Below, in pieces: positions 18,031 to 25,447 of a stretch of 64,000 nt of DNA. Within the stretch, counting starts at the first letter, position 1. Each line of letters opens with the position of its first letter. A program made the translations under genes and the position numbers. Source of the stretch: Halanaerobium sp964649895 (GTDB taxonomy: Bacteria; Bacillota; Halanaerobiia; Halanaerobiales; Halanaerobiaceae); the NCBI GenBank assembly GCA_964649895.1, contig CAZYRX010000004.1, positions 17,814 through 81,813 on the forward strand, written 5' to 3'. The notes beneath the pieces are model-generated. The model was not told where the DNA came from, ran no database searches, and saw only the letters and a list, made by a program, of their open reading frames with translations.

Positions 18031-19290
18031 ATGATGGAACTGAAATATGGACGTGGTACTGTCTCATTTTCCATCAATGATGAGAGAATAAATAAAGTGT
18101 TAAAAGCTAATGAAAGAGAAGGATTAAAAGACCCTCATTCTACAGCAGCAGAGGTAGTGAAAAATCCAACAGCAGGTCCACCTTTATTGGATCTGCTTAA
18201 TGAAAAACAACCAGAAGATATAGTTATTATTGTAAACGATGTAACTAGACCTACACCCTATTCTGTAATGCTGCCGCCTATTTTAGATACAATAAAAGAG
18301 GCTGGAATAGCTAAAGAAAAAGTGACATTTATTGTTGCTACTGGAGTACATGACAGACATACTGATCAGCAGAATATTGAAATTTTTGGTGAAGAAGTTC
18401 ATAATAATTATAAATTTATTCATCATGACTGTGATGGAGAACTTGTTGATATGGGGAATTTGAGCTCAGGTAATAATTTTAAAGTGAATAAAAAGGTCTA
18501 TGAGGCAGATTTTGTAATTACAACCGGAGTTATTTTACCTCATTATTTTGCAGGCTTTTCTGGTGGTAGAAAATCTATTTTACCTGGTGTAGCTGGTAGA
18601 GAAACAATTGAAAACAATCACTCTTGGATGGTTAAGCTGATGGGTAATTTGCCACCTCAAAAAGAAAATCCAGTTAGTTTAGAGATGATTGAAGCAGCAG
18701 AAAAAATTGGTGTTGACTTTATAATTAATGTTGTGACAAACAGCAGCAGAGAAATTGTTAAAATTACTGCAGGTGATTTGAAAGATGCATGGTATGAAGG
18801 AATTGATGTGTCTTCTGAGATGTATCATGTAGAATTAGAAGAAAAAGCTGATGTTGCAATTGTCAGTTCTGGAGGTTTTCCAAGAGATATAAATGTTTAT
18901 CAATCACAAAAGGCACTTGATCATGCTGATCATGGAACTAAAAAAGGTGGAACTATTATTTGGGTAGCTGAATGTAGTGAAGGCCTGGGTGAAAAAACTT
19001 TTGAAACATGGATGGAGGAAGCTGAAAAACCTGAAGATAATGAAAAGCGAATTAAAGAAAAATTTGTTATTGGTGGGCATAAAGCATTTGCGATATCTAA
19101 AGTTGTTAAAGATAAAGAAGTAATTCTTATTTCAGATTTAAGTGTAGAAGAAACAGAAAAGATGTTTATTAAAAAAATGCCAGAACTTCAGGATGCTGTT
19201 GATTATATTGAAGATAAATATAATGGAGATTACAGCTGTATAATTCTTCCTCAGGGTAGTTTAACAGTTCCTAAAGTTAAAGCAGACTAG
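18031..19290 (+). CDS. LarA-family nickel-dependent 2-hydroxyacid racemase/epimerase
   Basis: A 419-residue protein of the lactate racemase catalytic family. The residues that bind the nickel-pincer cofactor and act in catalysis in LarA are recognisable: the His in ATGVHDRHT (about 107), the His and Lys in PHYFAGFSGGRKSILPG (Lys near 181) and the His in NNHSWM (about 198). DDVTRPTPY-like NDVTRPTPY is also present. LarA homologues are known to racemise lactate, malate, phenyllactate and other 2-hydroxy acids, so the substrate is open; the surrounding carboxylate uptake, hydratase and carboxyltransferase genes favour a malate-like acid (inference). The cofactor genes larB, larC and larE are not in this window. 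ATG 18034 is an equally good start (AAGGAGG at 18020-18026). Confidence 0.85.
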   Translation: MMELKYGRGTVSFSINDERINKVLKANEREGLKDPHSTAAEVVKNPTAGPPLLDLLNEKQPEDIVIIVNDVTRPTPYSVMLPPILDTIKEAGIAKEKVTFIVATGVHDRHTDQQNIEIFGEEVHNNYKFIHHDCDGELVDMGNLSSGNNFKVNKKVYEADFVITTGVILPHYFAGFSGGRKSILPGVAGRETIENNHSWMVKLMGNLPPQKENPVSLEMIEAAEKIGVDFIINVVTNSSREIVKITAGDLKDAWYEGIDVSSEMYHVELEEKADVAIVSSGGFPRDINVYQSQKALDHADHGTKKGGTIIWVAECSEGLGEKTFETWMEEAEKPEDNEKRIKEKFVIGGHKAFAISKVVKDKEVILISDLSVEETEKMFIKKMPELQDAVDYIEDKYNGDYSCIILPQGSLTVPKVKAD

Positions 19291-19301
19291 GAGACTCTAT
19301 T

Positions 19302-19448
19302 ATGAGTGCTGAGCAGTTGAATATTTCAATAATTAGAATTAGTATTATTTTTGTTGTCAGTTATTTTCTCTATTTAGGATTTTCCAGCACTAATTTTATT
19401 GATAAATTTAAAAAAATTTTAATTAAATTAAAAAAAGATCATAAATAA
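19302..19448 (+). CDS. Small single-span membrane peptide (48 aa), possible OadG-like subunit
   Basis: An ORF of 48 codons, starting 11 nt after the larA stop with AGGAG (19289-19293) 8 nt before ATG 19302. It encodes a short polar start, one hydrophobic helix (about residues 8-27, rich in I, F, V) and a lysine-rich cytosolic tail (KKILIKLKKDHK). Placement directly before a carboxyltransferase of the oxaloacetate-decarboxylase type suggests a role like the small OadG/MmdD subunits, which anchor the complex in the membrane. It is shorter than usual OadG and I see no diagnostic motif, so this is only a suggestion. Confidence 0.55.
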   Translation: MSAEQLNISIIRISIIFVVSYFLYLGFSSTNFIDKFKKILIKLKKDHK

Positions 19449-19546
19449 TTTTAGTCATAAAAAGAATAGATTTAGTATTGAGTATTAAAGACTATCTTTT
19501 ATGATTATTTGAAAAATGCTGGAAAAGAAAATGAAAGGAGAAATAA

Positions 19547-20872
19547 ATGACACTAAAAATTACAGAAACTATACTCAGAGATGGACAGCAGTCCCTAATA
19601 GCAACAAGATTAAAAATGGAAGATATTCTGCCTGTACTCAGTGATCTTGATAATGTTGGCTACCATGCTCTTGAAGTATGGGGAGGAGCAACATTTGACA
19701 GCTGCCTGAGATATTTAGGTGAAGACCCCTGGGAAAGACTGAGAATAATTAGAGAAAATATAAGAAATACTAAACTGCAGATGCTTCTAAGGGGCCAAAA
19801 TATACTCGGCTATAAGCATTATCCTGATGATGTTCTGGAAAAATTTGTGGAAAAGTCAGTAGAAAATGGAATAGATATTATTAGAATATTTGATGCGCTA
19901 AATGATATCAGGAATATGAAAAAAGCAATCTACTACAGCAAGAAATATGGTGCTCATGTTCAGGGTTCAATAGTTTATACTACAAGTCCTATCCATACAA
20001 TGGACAAATTTATGGAAAATGCACGTGAACTGGTTGATGAAGGTGTAGATTCTCTCTGTATTAAGGATATGGCAGGTCTTATGACACCTTTTAAGGCATA
20101 TGAACTTGTCAAAAGGCTAAAAGAAAACTTTGATCTTCCAATAGAAATGCACAGTCATAATACAGCTGGATTAGGTGCTATGACATATCTTAAAGCAGTA
20201 GAAGCAGGTATTGATATTATTGATACATCTATTTCAGTTTTAGGTTCTGGTTCTGCTCAGCCAGCAACAGAAAGCATGACAGCAGCATTAGAAAAAAGTG
20301 AATTTGATACAGACATTAAATTTTCTAAGCTTGTGGAAATAGCTAAATATTTCCGCAATATAAGAGGGAAATATGAAGAATTTCTGGGTTCTTTTGAAGT
20401 TGATCCCCGCATCATATCAAATCAGATACCTGGAGGTATGATTTCTAATTTAAGAAGTCAGCTTAAAGCACAGGGGATTTCCGATAGGTACCAAGAAATT
20501 TTGGAAGAGATTCCCCGTGTACGTGAGGACCTTGGTTACCCACCTCTTGTAACACCTACAAGCCAAATAGTTGGGACCCAGGCTGTTTTTAATGTTGTTG
20601 CAAATGGTAGATACAGTGTTGTACCTACAGAAGTAAAAGAATATCTGCGCGGCAAATATGGAAGGCCACCTGGAAAAGTAAATGAAGAATTAAGAAAAGA
20701 ATTAATTAAAGAAGAAGACATAATAACTGATAGACCAGCAAATCATCTTGAGCCTATTTTTGATAAAAAAGCTGAAGAAATTAAAGATTTTGCAGAAACA
20801 GAAGAAGATGTGCTTTCTTATATACTTTTTCCTGATTCAGCAAAAAAGTTTTTAGAAGCTCATTATGTATAA
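19547..20872 (+). CDS. Biotin-dependent carboxyltransferase subunit (OadA/PycB/5S type, no biotinyl domain)
   Basis: A 441-residue TIM-barrel carboxyltransferase of the oxaloacetate decarboxylase alpha / pyruvate carboxylase subunit B / transcarboxylase 5S family. Visible motifs are ETILRDGQQSL at the start, LEVWGGATFD, LLRGQN, CIKDMAGLM (carbamylated-Lys region) and EMHSHNTAGLG with the metal-binding His pair. It stops near residue 441, so the C-terminal biotinyl domain (MKM) of full-length OadA is missing and a separate biotin carrier must be used. It probably interconverts oxaloacetate and pyruvate with carboxybiotin, linking the imported acid to central metabolism (inference). A strong terminator ends the locus. 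Confidence 0.88.
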   Translation: MTLKITETILRDGQQSLIATRLKMEDILPVLSDLDNVGYHALEVWGGATFDSCLRYLGEDPWERLRIIRENIRNTKLQMLLRGQNILGYKHYPDDVLEKFVEKSVENGIDIIRIFDALNDIRNMKKAIYYSKKYGAHVQGSIVYTTSPIHTMDKFMENARELVDEGVDSLCIKDMAGLMTPFKAYELVKRLKENFDLPIEMHSHNTAGLGAMTYLKAVEAGIDIIDTSISVLGSGSAQPATESMTAALEKSEFDTDIKFSKLVEIAKYFRNIRGKYEEFLGSFEVDPRIISNQIPGGMISNLRSQLKAQGISDRYQEILEEIPRVREDLGYPPLVTPTSQIVGTQAVFNVVANGRYSVVPTEVKEYLRGKYGRPPGKVNEELRKELIKEEDIITDRPANHLEPIFDKKAEEIKDFAETEEDVLSYILFPDSAKKFLEAHYV

Positions 20873-20928
20873 ATAAAGCATTGTTATATTGACTTCCTTA
20901 TTAACTTCCTATGGATAAAATATATAAT

Positions 20929-20963
20929 AGAAAGCTCTAAGCATACTATGCTTAGAGCTTTCT
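20929..20963. terminator. Bidirectional terminator between convergent operons
   Basis: A 17-bp perfect inverted repeat, with left arm 20929-20945 and right arm 20947-20963, separated by one base. T-rich and A-rich flanks allow use by the carboxylate locus (+) and the TRAP operon (-). Confidence 0.8.
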
Positions 20964-21039
20964 ATTTGCATGCAAATTATTTTAAAATTATTTCTATAAT
21001 TTTTTTAAAAATATAATTCTATGAAAAAACTACTTAATT

Positions 21040-22983
21040 TTATTCAGCTTCAGTATCAGCTATAAGTTTATCTTTATACTGCAAAAACAATACTATAGCA
21101 AGTAAAGCTATACCAAGAAAATCTGAATATCCTCCTGGGAATAATAATCCAACTGAACTTCCCAAAAGCAGTAATCTTTCGATAATTGTTGTTTTTCTAT
21201 TTAAATACCCAAGCACTGCAGCAGCTAGTGCAAACACACCAAGGATTGAACTTCCAGTAATAATTAAAACTTCAGACCAGGTAGTGTCAATAAGCAGCAG
21301 AGAAGGTGAGTATGCAAAGACAAATGGTACAACAAACCCTGCAACTGCAAGTCTTACAGCAGTAATACCTGTTTTTAGTGGATTAGAACCAGCTATACCT
21401 GCACCAGCATAAGCGGCTAATGCTGCTGGTGGTGTTAGGTCTGCCACTACTCCAAAATAAAGTACAAATAAGTGTGAAGCTAAAATAGGAACACCAAGCG
21501 TTGTTAAAGCAGGGGCTGCCATTGTAGCAAGCACAATATAAGTTGCAGTAGTTGGAAGCCCGGTTCCTAATATAGTACAAGCTACCATAGTAAAGAAGAG
21601 TGCTAAAAATAGATTACCTTGTGCTAAGGCGACTGTAATACTTGTAAATTTGAGGCCTAAACCTGTTAATGTTGTTACACCAACAATAAAACCAACAGCT
21701 GCACAGGCAGCTGCAACTCCCAGTGCTGATATAGCTCCTTCTTTTAATGTATCAATTAAATCCATTAAGCTCATTCTGGTATCTTCTTTGAAAAAACTTA
21801 GAGCAAATGAGACTAAAATACCAAGAAAAGCAGCTCTTAAAGGTGTATAACCTCTAAATAAATAATAGAAAATGATAATCAAAGGAGCTATCATATGGCC
21901 TCTTGCTTTTAAAACATCCAAAAATTTTGGGATGAGGGCTGGTGCCATTCCCTGCAGCCCTGTTTTTTTAGCTTCAAAATGAACCATTAGACCTACAGTG
22001 ACATAGTAGAGAATTGCTGGCAGTATCGCTGCCTTTGCAATAGTCACATAAGGTACTCCGATAAATTCTGCCATAATAAATGCGGCAGCTCCCATAATTG
22101 GAGGCATAATCTGTCCACCTGTTGATGCAGAAGCTTCTACCGCTGCAGCAAATTTTGAATCATAACCAACTCTTTTCATGAGCGGAATTGTGAATGAACC
22201 TGTAGTAACTGTATTTGCAACAGAACTACCTGAAATCGAACCCATAAGACCACTGGAAACAACAGCAGCTTTGGCAGGGCCACCTGTGCTACGTCCAGTT
22301 AAAGACATTGCCAGGTCAATAAAAAGATCACCAAGTCCTGTTCTCTTTGCAAAGGCTCCCAAAAGTAAAAATAAGAATATATATGTAGCTGATACCCCAA
22401 GTGGAATACCAAAGATACCTTCAGTTGTGAAGTACATGTGGCTGGCAATTCTTGACCAGGAATAACCTCTGTGAGCAAGCATGCCGGGCATAATCTGGCC
22501 AAAACGGGCATAAATTAAAAATAAAATTGAAATAACAGGTAATTCCGGTCCAATTACTCTTCTTGTTCCTTCTAAGACTATTATGATAGCAAGTATTGCC
22601 ATATAATAATCAAGTTGGGTAAACATTCCTGCTCTACGAACCAGAGCTTCATAATTGATAATAATATATGAAGAAATAGCTATACTTCCTAGAGCTAAAA
22701 GCAAATCAAAACCAAGAATAAATTTATTATCTTTTTTATTTTTTAAAGCTGGATATAGCAAAAAAATCAATGTAAATATAAAGCCGAGGTGAACTGCACG
22801 CTGTTTTAAAGCCAGTAAAATTCCAAAACCGGCTGTGTATAAGTGGAAAAGTGAAAGTACAACAGCAATGGTAGAAACAATTACAGCTGCAATACCAGTA
22901 TAATGACGGTAATCAGTGCTGGGATCATATTTTTTTAAAAGTTCGTCTTCTTTAAGATGTTCTTTGTTTTTTGATTCAGCCAT
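21040..22983 (-). CDS. TRAP-TAXI transporter fused permease (DctQM-like)
   Basis: A 647-residue, highly hydrophobic protein. The N-terminal part (4-5 helices) corresponds to the small DctQ-like subunit and the rest to the large DctM-like subunit, the fused form typical of TAXI systems. DctM features are visible: GSISGSSVANTVTTGSF, SASTGGQIMPPIMGAAAF and GTGLPTTATYIVLATM. It moves a carboxylate or amino acid with Na+ or H+ in partnership with the TAXI binding protein. GGGAGG precedes the start, and the gene overlaps the end of the DUF1850 gene by 8 nt, so it is the last gene of a three-gene minus-strand operon. Confidence 0.93.
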   Translation of the reverse strand: MAESKNKEHLKEDELLKKYDPSTDYRHYTGIAAVIVSTIAVVLSLFHLYTAGFGILLALKQRAVHLGFIFTLIFLLYPALKNKKDNKFILGFDLLLALGSIAISSYIIINYEALVRRAGMFTQLDYYMAILAIIIVLEGTRRVIGPELPVISILFLIYARFGQIMPGMLAHRGYSWSRIASHMYFTTEGIFGIPLGVSATYIFLFLLLGAFAKRTGLGDLFIDLAMSLTGRSTGGPAKAAVVSSGLMGSISGSSVANTVTTGSFTIPLMKRVGYDSKFAAAVEASASTGGQIMPPIMGAAAFIMAEFIGVPYVTIAKAAILPAILYYVTVGLMVHFEAKKTGLQGMAPALIPKFLDVLKARGHMIAPLIIIFYYLFRGYTPLRAAFLGILVSFALSFFKEDTRMSLMDLIDTLKEGAISALGVAAACAAVGFIVGVTTLTGLGLKFTSITVALAQGNLFLALFFTMVACTILGTGLPTTATYIVLATMAAPALTTLGVPILASHLFVLYFGVVADLTPPAALAAYAGAGIAGSNPLKTGITAVRLAVAGFVVPFVFAYSPSLLLIDTTWSEVLIITGSSILGVFALAAAVLGYLNRKTTIIERLLLLGSSVGLLFPGGYSDFLGIALLAIVLFLQYKDKLIADTEAE

Positions 22984-23494
22984 CCTTTAACCTCCCTATA
23001 TAATAATAAAGATAGTTAGTCTTTTCGGTTGAAATTTCCAATAATGTTTCATCTTTTACTAGTTTGTATAATTTATAAACTTTATTTTTAAAGATAAATT
23101 CATGGAGTGCATAATCACTTACTCTGAGCAATATTTCTGGTAATTCTTTATTTATTTCGCGAATAATAAACTTATTATCCTCTAATGTATATTGATGTTC
23201 ATTTAAAAATGGTAAACCTGCTCCATAGGATTGATATTCAGTGGAAATGAGTACTATTTCTCCATTTATAATTTCAAAAATTTCTAAAACTGGAGTTTTT
23301 GCTACAGAATGAAGATATTTAATTGTAAATTCATCACCTTCATCTACTTTTGCCTCCCAGATTATATTATTCTCTTTATAATCAATAATCTTAAGTAAAG
23401 TGATTTCTTGATTATAAAGATAATAAGCGGCAAATAATATTATTAATATAAAAAGCAGCAAGAAAAATTTAAATTTAATAGTTTTTTTTAGCAT
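22976..23494 (-). CDS. DUF1850 protein of TRAP-TAXI operon
   Basis: A 172-residue protein with one N-terminal membrane helix (about 8-26) followed by a soluble domain outside the membrane, carrying FTIKYLHSVAKTPVLEIFEI and the SYGAGLPF segment. I recognise it as DUF1850 by this pattern and by its constant position between TAXI binding protein and permease genes. Its biochemical function is unknown; an accessory part in transport is inferred from context. The upstream SD is weak and the gene is preceded by a hairpin, so its output is probably lower than that of the binding protein. Confidence 0.75.
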   Translation of the reverse strand: MLKKTIKFKFFLLLFILIILFAAYYLYNQEITLLKIIDYKENNIIWEAKVDEGDEFTIKYLHSVAKTPVLEIFEIINGEIVLISTEYQSYGAGLPFLNEHQYTLEDNKFIIREINKELPEILLRVSDYALHEFIFKNKVYKLYKLVKDETLLEISTEKTNYLYYYIGRLKDG

Positions 23495-23506
23495 AATAAA
23501 TTAGAG

Positions 23507-23528
23507 CCGGGTATTTTGCAATACCCGG
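23507..23528 (-). terminator. Intercistronic hairpin after the TAXI binding-protein gene
   Basis: CCGGGTATT (23507-23515) and AATACCCGG (23520-23528) form a 9-bp perfect stem with a 4-nt loop. In transcript direction no good U-run follows, so mRNA stabilisation or partial attenuation is more likely than full termination. Confidence 0.6.
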
Positions 23529-23575
23529 TATTCCTCCTTTTAGAGGTTTGATATATTATTATAATTTTATCTAAA

Positions 23576-24535
23576 TTACTTAACCTCGTCATAATATTGT
23601 TTAGCACCAGGATGAAGTTCAACTGTCATACCATCCATAGCTCCTTCTAAAGTAATATCTCTAGCTCTATCATGAGCTTCAATTAATGTCTGACGGTTTT
23701 CAAAAATTGCCTTAGTAATATTATAGACAGTTTCTTGAGTTAAATCATCTACAGCAACCAAGATAGCTTTAAGAGCAACTGTCTGAATATCTTCTTCAAG
23801 ACCATTATAGCTGCCTGCTGGTACTGTTACTCCAGTCAAATATGGATATTTACTATTTAAAGATTCAATAGCTTCATCACTAAAGTTTATTAAAGAAATA
23901 TCCTGGGTTGCAGCAACATCCATTACGGCTGCAGTTGGAATACCTGCTGTTAAGAAAGCAGCATCAATCTGTCTATCTTTTAAACGACTTGCAGCTTCAC
24001 CAAATGATAGATAATCTTCTTCAATATCATCATAACTTAAGCCAAAAAATTCAATAATCTGTTTAGCATTGGCTTCAGCACCACTTCCCGGTGCACCTAC
24101 TGCTACTTTTTTACCTTTAAGATCTTCCACAGATTTTATACCTGCATCATCTCTGACAACTATTTGAATAACTTCTGGATATAATGCAGCAATACCTGTC
24201 ATATTTTTTACCTGATTGTCAGAAAATTGATTTTCACCATTTACCGCATAACTAGCTATATCATTTTGAAGAATTGCAAGTTCTACCTCTTGATTATAAA
24301 TTAGGCGGGTATTAGTTACTGAAGCACCAGTAGATTGAGCAGAAGCATTCATACCTTCAATATTCTCATTTAATACCTTAGCAATCGCACCACCTACAGG
24401 ATAATATGTCCCAGAGGTTCCTCCTGTAGCTAGAGAAATAAAGGTAGTTTCCTGAGCAAGAACAGATGTGCTTAAAGCAAGACTCAAAACAGCCAATAAC
24501 GCAATTAATACTAAAATCTTTTTACTTTTAAACAT
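23576..24535 (-). CDS. TAXI-family TRAP solute-binding protein
   Basis: A 319-residue exported protein with a signal peptide ending near VLAQE (about residue 28). The family's opening FISLATGGTSGTYYPVGGAIAKVLN is clear, followed by NDIASYA, LKGKKVAVGAPGSGAEANAKQI and HPGAKQYYDEV at the end. TAXI proteins with known ligands bind glutamate, 2-oxoglutarate or related acids, but the ligand here is unknown. It is the first gene of the TRAP operon, with a GGGAG SD, and is followed by a hairpin that likely raises its share of the transcript. Confidence 0.92.
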   Translation of the reverse strand: MFKSKKILVLIALLAVLSLALSTSVLAQETTFISLATGGTSGTYYPVGGAIAKVLNENIEGMNASAQSTGASVTNTRLIYNQEVELAILQNDIASYAVNGENQFSDNQVKNMTGIAALYPEVIQIVVRDDAGIKSVEDLKGKKVAVGAPGSGAEANAKQIIEFFGLSYDDIEEDYLSFGEAASRLKDRQIDAAFLTAGIPTAAVMDVAATQDISLINFSDEAIESLNSKYPYLTGVTVPAGSYNGLEEDIQTVALKAILVAVDDLTQETVYNITKAIFENRQTLIEAHDRARDITLEGAMDGMTVELHPGAKQYYDEVK

Positions 24536-24859
24536 CTTTAAAATCTACTCCCTTCTTCATTTTAAAATATTTAATAACTTATAGCTGAGTATAAAATATA
24601 TCAGCCCTATTTATAATTTTATATTATTTTGAGTCTAAAAGCAAATTGTTAGGTTCTTGTAAGCTTTTTGGCTAAAGAATTTTAGATAGTGTATTTTTGA
24701 TAGATGCTGATATGGCGGTCATTATCAAGTGTACTTGCAGTTATATTTGAATAAAATTTCCTTTATTAAAAATAAGTGTATTTATTTACAATTTATAAAA
24801 GCAGGAAGGCGAAAAGGTTTATGATTTAAATTCAATGTAAAATTATTTTTAGTGAAAAC

Positions 24860-24888
24860 TTGCACAATCATTTAAATTGCTGTATAAT
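24860..24888 (+). promoter_or_regulatory. Sigma-A promoter of the hydrogenase-maturation leader
   Basis: TTGCAC (24860-24865), 17-nt spacer, TATAAT (24883-24888), with TG just before the -10. Predicted start near 24895. The 24541-24859 stretch upstream holds no gene that I can support; it should carry the divergent promoter of the TRAP operon. Confidence 0.75.
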
Positions 24889-24894
24889 ATATTC

Positions 24895-25046
24895 AAAGTT
24901 AATATCTGATCGACCGGGATATTTCCTGTTCGAAAGGATATAATATTATATGACTTCCTGAATTTAAGGGTTTTAGCCTGAGAATCGGGGGAGGGATATT
25001 TCTATGCTTAATTTACCCCTGCCTACTTCCGGCAGGATTTTTTGTT
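24895..25046 (+). promoter_or_regulatory. Unidentified structured 5' leader (candidate riboswitch) before hydG/hydE
   Basis: Between a strong promoter and an intrinsic terminator lies about 120 nt of leader that is richer in G and C than the surrounding spacers, and then about 120 nt to the first start codon. I see a local hairpin around 24919-24941 (TCCT/AGGA core with a TTCGAA-type loop), a 10-nt direct repeat GGGATATTTC at 24916-24925 and 24993-25002, and a G-run 24987-24991 able to pair with CCCC 25016-25019. This last pairing overlaps the left terminator arm, so an anti-terminator/terminator switch is possible. The consensus elements of TPP, SAM-I, cobalamin, c-di-GMP-I, THF, Moco and T-box leaders are absent. 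The ligand, if any, is unknown. Confidence 0.6.
25018..25046 (+). terminator. Leader terminator upstream of the hydrogenase regulator
   Basis: CCTGCC (25018-25023) pairs with GGCAGG (25031-25036) with a 7-nt loop, followed by A and seven T. It ends transcription about 120 nt before the first gene, so read-through must be controlled. Confidence 0.85.
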
Positions 25047-25165
25047 TTAATGAAATTTATATTAAAAGTTATTTTTAAAAAAAGTTAAAGCCTCTAGATT
25101 TCGATTAAAATTAACTTAATTTTTTTTAAAGACTTTAGTAGTTATATTCACAAAGGGGTGAAAAA

Positions 25166-25426
25166 GTGAAAAAAAGAATCGGGGTAGTAGGAATCGTAGT
25201 TGAAGAAAGAGAGAGAGCTGGAGATAGAATTAATAAGATTTTAAGTAAGTATAGTGAGAACATTATAGGAAGAATGGGAATTCCCCATGCTGAACATGAC
25301 CTTTCGATGATTTCTTTAATTGTTGAAGGTACTCCTGATGAAATTGGTGCAATGACAGGACAGCTGGGTAATATTAAGGGAGTTAATCTTAAATCTGCAC
25401 TTACATCGGTTGAAATTGAAAAATAA
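25166..25426 (+). CDS. TM1266-like iron-only hydrogenase system regulator (ACT-like)
   Basis: An 86-residue protein starting at GTG 25166, with AAGGGGTG as SD. The fold is a small ACT/NikR-C-like ligand-binding domain: KKRIGVVGIVVEERERAGDRIN, then IIGRMGIPHAEHDLSMISLIVEG and a C-terminal NIKGVNLKSAL. Proteins of this kind are known as putative regulators next to hydE/hydF/hydG genes. It has no DNA-binding domain of its own, so how it acts is unclear; metabolite or metal binding is plausible. It is 21 nt upstream of hydG in the same operon. Confidence 0.8.
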   Translation: MKKRIGVVGIVVEERERAGDRINKILSKYSENIIGRMGIPHAEHDLSMISLIVEGTPDEIGAMTGQLGNIKGVNLKSALTSVEIEK

Positions 25427-25447
25427 TAAAATTTAGGAGGAAATTAA

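Noticed and set aside
24895..25046. Leader before hydG as a SAM-I riboswitch or T-box
   Set aside because: The conserved blocks of either class (kink-turn plus GATGAAA-type for SAM-I, TGGnACCGCG for T-box) are absent.
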